Part shown: positions 59,924 through 64,000 of the stretch, one piece after another
Layout: the number at the start of each line of letters is the position of its first letter
Numbering within the stretch: position 1 is the stretch's first letter
From: Cladochytrium replicatum
Taxonomy: Eukaryota > Chytridiomycota > Chytridiomycetes > Cladochytriales > Cladochytriaceae
Direction: 5' to 3'
DNA length: 64,000 bases
Assembly (NCBI GenBank): GCA_025526935.1
Contig: JAHLKD010000008.1
Location: 248,001-312,000, forward strand
Translations under genes and position numbers: made by a program
Notes under the pieces: model-generated
Told to the model about the DNA's origin: nothing
Database searches by the model: none
What the model saw: the letters and a program-made list of their open reading frames with translations, nothing else

Positions 59924-61128
59924 GAGGAAAGGCATTAATAATCTGCCATTTAATTACTTATATTAGAGGTTTATCACTGTAATAGCTGCATTTGAGCATC
60001 CCGTTTTATAAAAGAAGGAGTTGTCGTTCTCACGACCTTTGTTGCCCACACACTGGCCGCGGGAGCCTCCCAGTGCTTCCGTTTACGATGCCGCAACGTC
60101 TAGTGCGCTTTTCCGTCTCAGCACCACCAGGCTTCAGACCTAAATCGTCCCTGGCCAAGGGGACTACACCTCGATACTTCTGAAATTGGCCCATTTGGAT
60201 TCCGAAACATTTATCTTTGTCGTCGATTGAAGAACAAGGAGCGTGAGAAGGGCCTCATGAAGCTCCGAAGGCAACAACATTGTTTATATGAACATGGTGA
60301 GATCTTTTAAGATTTGCGCACAACACAATAACCAATCTCGTTATCTGAAGCCAATCCCTTCCAACACTCTGGAGTTTCTCAACCGCCTTGAACAAGACCA
60401 GTCGTGCACCTTTCTTGTTCAAGTCACCAATTCACTCAAGTTCAGAAGAGCAGAGTGCGTGATGGCTGGATGGGAAGCAGAGATTGAGAATACTCAGACG
60501 TGAGAAACAATCGTCGCTGCTCCAAAATCCGATTGCGCGATGCAGCATATGGGTTCCTGGGCACAGCTTTGCGATACCGGAAATCGACTCAGCAGAGCAA
60601 ACAGCGACAACAACATCGTATTTGATTGCTGGATGAGGAGCAGATGGAGAGATTTGTCTACATAATTTGTGCAGGTCTAAATTCTGGCACTTCAACGAAT
60701 CGTTTGCTGAAGTGGATATTTACAATTAAACGGAGCGAACCAAGGGCAACCCGAAAACGTGAGCGCGACGTTTCTCGAATTCTGTTACTTCACTGGTGAC
60801 TGCATCTGGTTTTTTCTTTTTCTTTTTTTTTTGAAGAGCATTAGTAGTTAGGATGTTAGATTCGAGCATTTAATTTGAACTAATATTGTGTAATCCCAAA
60901 GGTATTCTTAGGATCAACTGTATTCTCATGTGGCTGGGCTACACTGCATGTTTAACACATGGGTGGTGTTGTGAGGATTTGGTCATTAATTGATACACCC
61001 AACAGCAACTAGTGTTCGTTTCGAAAGGTAGGTCTCAGTTTCTGCCGAATAATATGTGTCATTATTCCTTTCGCTCAATTCCTGCTGAAAGTTGACAATA
61101 GGGCTAATTTGGGTTGGAACTGTTAAAC
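59924..61128. other. Intergenic region, no gene recognised
   Basis: About 1.2 kb. It contains a 31-codon ATG frame (60090-60183, MPQRLVRFSVSAPPG ...) too short to call, and a pyrimidine tract (~60810-60832). The last part is the PAT1 promoter. Confidence 0.4.
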
Positions 61129-64000
61129 ATGGGTGACTCATTTCTGGGCTTCGATACGTCGATGCCGCCTCTAAAAGCTCGACCGCCACCCTCTCAAAGT
61201 GGTGGGTCGACTTCTCGCAACTGGGAAACGTTTGGTGATGAAAATGGAGGTCTCGGAAATATACCACTTGAAGCTCGAACTGGGTGGCATGCACAGTTGG
61301 ACGAAAATGATATGGGTGATGCCTCTAGGTTGGACGAGCTGCTTGAAAGGAAATACGAAGAAGGTGGTTTGGAGGAAGTCGACCGAGGATTGGAAGCATT
61401 TGAAGACGGGGACGAGTTGAACGACGACACTTTCGGGGATTCTACCGCAAAAATTGGTGGGTAACAATAAGATGTATCCAAAATTGCCCGCACCAATACA
61501 ATCCTTCAGATCGTGACTTTGACTTCACTGCGAATAATGCGATGCTTGAACCACCAAGGTCTCCCCCAAATGGTTAGCTGTGCTAAAATGCTTAGATTCT
61601 CAATTATTAAATTTATCTTCTTAAAGCAAGATCAGCGGCATCTAAACGAATTTCGTTTGCTGAACCTGACCAGAAGAGTTACTGGGAAGATCCAAACCTT
61701 GCGGTAAGTATAGAGGTCCCATATTTTTAGTGTATCTTAGTATTAGCGCTAGGGGCCGTCGGAATTTCAGTCAACTGGAAACCCTATTCCCCCGGCCTCT
61801 GCTCAACGTGTCTTCACAATGGAGGAGATTGAGAAGCGTTTACTGCAAGGCGCGCTCACAGCAGCAGCACAGCATGGGCAACCTATGTCAATGGGGGGCG
61901 TCCCTCCACAACAGCAGTTCGGTTCACCGCCTTATGCCAGCCCGGTGATGCAGCAACCAGGTTTCATCGGTCAGATTGGGAGTCCGAGCCAGCAGCAGCA
62001 ACAGCACTTTCAGCAACTACAATTTCAGCTTCAACAGCAGATTCAGGAGCAGCAGCTTCTGCAACAGTTGCAAATGGCAGGCACCAGAGGTCGACAAAGC
62101 CCTCAGCAAAGCAATCGGATGCTGACGGTTGAGGAGGTCGAGGCAACTCTGCGTGCTCAACAGGCGATTGCTCGACAGCAACCGATTCCAGCGGTGACTG
62201 GACTCCCGATGCACGGAGCTGGTGTGCCCCCAACCATGGCATCCGCTGTTTTGCAGCAGCAACAGCAACAGCAGCGAATGATGATGCTGCAAATGAACCA
62301 GGCGCAATTTGCCGGGCAGCATCGTCCACGAATGGGCTCCCCTCCATCTCCGCCACAAGGATGGAACCAAAACGGACGGCCAGGGCAACAATTGCTTCCT
62401 CAACAGCTGCGACAGGAGCTGCAGATTCCTCAGCAGCAAGGTCAGCAGCAGCGCCACGACTACTCCCACCATCAGTATCGCCACCAAGGGATGGGTTTGA
62501 ATCAATATGGAGTGAGGGACGAGAAGAAAATTCGACAGGTGAGAACGTAGATGTCTTAAAGATCGAATAAGGTTTCTGATATCTTTGATAGGAGCGCTTC
62601 AATGGCCTGATGACTCAATTTGAGAAAGAGCATGTTGCCCGTATTCAGATTTCGCAGCTGGTATCGGACGATCCGTTCCTTGAAGATTTTTACTACCAGC
62701 TTTTCTCAGCCTGGAAAAACAGTGGAGGCAATACGAATGGATCGGCCCAAATCAGTGGTGGCATGAATGGTCAAATGAGTTCCATCACTGCAGCCGAAAA
62801 GGGCTTGAACTGGCAGCAGCAGTTAATGATGCAGAGTAACGCGGCAGCGGAGCAAAGTGCGGCAGTGCGAACGGGCGGGTTGCAGATTACCAACCAGATG
62901 CAAGTTCAGATGCAGCGATTAATCGATTCACGTCGCCACTCAAAGCCAAAGGGGACAAACTGTATGCTAAGGATTCAAATATTGATTGATATCTGTCTAA
63001 GTTCTTTTCAGTAGCTTTGGAAGGCTCTTTGGGTACAGTATCATTGACATCAGTTCGACACCCCCGCCAGCTTCTCGCAGTGAAGCCATCTGTGCTAAGT
63101 GCCGCAGCTCATCATCAGAAGGTCAGTGGTGCCCTAGTTAAATGTCCAGAGTTCTAAGCAATATCACCTCCCACCAGGATATGGACCAAACGACTCAAGC
63201 ACGCCTGCTTTCTCGAAAGGAGATCTTAAAATCCATCGAACAAGTTTACGATGCAATCCTTGAGGTGGAGCAGCTGAAGAGGATAGGACCACCTGGGCCC
63301 GGAAATGAACAGGCAGAAAAGTTGGCGTCTGATTTTGATGAAAACGTTGGGAAAGTTTGGACGGGCTTGGGTGTAATGGAACCAACACCATTCGGGTAAG
63401 CCGACTGGTACTTTTCCCGGCTACTTCGTTTGACGCCTCTGATCACCTAGGTACCCCCACGCTTTGACCTCATTCCTGTCGATCCCGAAAGGAATGAAGC
63501 TCATTCCTCGGGTAGTAAAAGCTTGCACGCCAGACCAAATTCTGATGCTTGTGAGCACGCTTCTGGCTCGTCTGGATACTCTACCAGTTTGTTCCCCGAA
63601 TCCAAAGCGTGAGGAGGTATTTAAAATTTCAATGTCTCACCAAGAGGACTGATCATATCTTTGAAAGCTGGATGTCTTTATGAACCATGTCATCCCTCCT
63701 GCAGTTGCATTCATCTCGGAAGCACCTCTTCCTGTAGTTAATGCGTGCATGCGGATTTTGCTGGAGAGGCACAACCTGGTGTGGCTCGCAAGATCAAAGG
63801 TCGGATTAGCCTTCCTCACACTGTTCCTCAGCCGAGCTGAGATCATGAAGCAAGGAGGAAGTGGAGCAGGAGTGCCACCGTCACCAAGCATGGCATCAGA
63901 ACAGGATCTGCAACTGTGGTCGGATTTGTACAACTTCCTCTTCGCATCGCTCATGGGTAACTTTGTTGGGATATTCCCTGATTCTCTCGAAGGGAAAGAA
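61129..64000 (+). CDS. PAT1: PAT1 mRNA decapping activator (3' end beyond window)
   Basis: Exons 61129-61456, 61510-61572, 61627-61703, 61771-62538, 62592-62961, 63012-63121, 63178-63395, 63451-63616, 63668 to beyond the window edge; all junctions keep frame. N-terminus MGDSFLGFDTSMPP with an acidic region, then a Gln-rich stretch (about residues 160-400, many Q runs). The conserved block is LMTQFEKEHVARIQISQLVS then DDPFLEDFYYQ and EGSLGTVSLTSVRHPRQLL. The alpha-helical PAT1 C-domain follows (LLSRKEILKSIEQVYDAILE, KGMKLIPRVVKACT, FISEAPLPVVNACMRILLER, VGLAFLTLFLSRAE). PAT1 bridges Lsm1-7 with decapping factors in P-bodies and promotes mRNA decay and translational repression. Glutamine-rich linkers favour condensate formation. 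The last part of the C-domain is not in the window. Confidence 0.92.

Noticed and set aside
60090-60183. 31-codon ATG frame MPQRLVRFSVSAPPG ...
   Set aside because: Too short and isolated, with no splice partner or family match to support a gene.
61964-62602. Minus-strand open frame of 212 codons rich in Ala/Val/Glu
   Set aside because: Antisense shadow of the CAG/CAA-rich glutamine region of PAT1.

Overview
The window reads as nuclear DNA of an early-diverging, zoosporic (chytrid-like) fungus. The protein-coding genes are eukaryotic and closely spaced. They are cut by many very short spliceosomal introns (mostly 44-63 nt, GT-AG, two apparently GC-AG). Protein content is fungal: a VTC polyphosphate polymerase, an ERT1/AcuK-type PAS protein and Pkr1. 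It is mixed with families typical of zoosporic lineages and often lost in yeasts: a Rap-GAP with a LIM domain, an RJL-type GTPase, a 7TM-RGS protein, a TRP-like channel relic and 'VLEWW'-type ankyrin-like repeats. The assignment to chytrids is inference; no rRNA or marker phylogeny is available here.

Layout. 1-5.3 kb: mitochondrial ribosomal protein bS16m (minus, running off the left edge) and a 14-exon LIM/Rap-GAP gene. 5.9-7.7 kb: PAS-domain protein (minus). 9-12 kb: broken ankyrin/TRPV-like channel gene. 12.2-14.6 kb: VTC4. 15.8-16.7 kb: RJL GTPase (minus). 16.8-20 kb: two unrecognised genes. 20.7-23.8 kb: nine-exon 7TM-RGS receptor-like gene (minus). 26.2-30.8 kb: pyruvate kinase and glucose-6-phosphate isomerase, head to head. 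31-34.7 kb: DBP3 helicase and pinin. 34.9-35.7 kb: repeat-protein pseudogene. 35.7-40.5 kb: degraded Ty3/gypsy chromovirus with an internal inversion and pieces of a second gypsy element. 40.6-41.5 kb: AMMECR1. 41.5-47.5 kb: repeat-rich region with a second LTR element, a MITE-like insertion and a copia gag relic. 47.5-52.8 kb: Ty1/copia element with 95-bp LTRs and a perfect 5-bp target duplication. 53-61 kb: mitochondrial cyclophilin, a 7TM protein, transaldolase, a dienoyl-CoA isomerase and a Pkr1-domain protein. 61.1 kb-end: PAT1, truncated by the window.

Working together. Pyruvate kinase, glucose-6-phosphate isomerase and transaldolase belong to central carbon metabolism, and the PAS protein belongs to a family of gluconeogenesis regulators. 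DBP3, pinin and PAT1 cover ribosome assembly, splicing and mRNA decay. VTC4 and Pkr1 both concern the vacuole (polyphosphate, V-ATPase assembly). The Rap-GAP, RJL GTPase, 7TM-RGS and second 7TM protein are signalling components. No operon-like co-transcription is implied. For most multi-exon genes I reconstructed exon boundaries by hand; the summed coding length is a whole number of codons in each complete gene, which supports the models.
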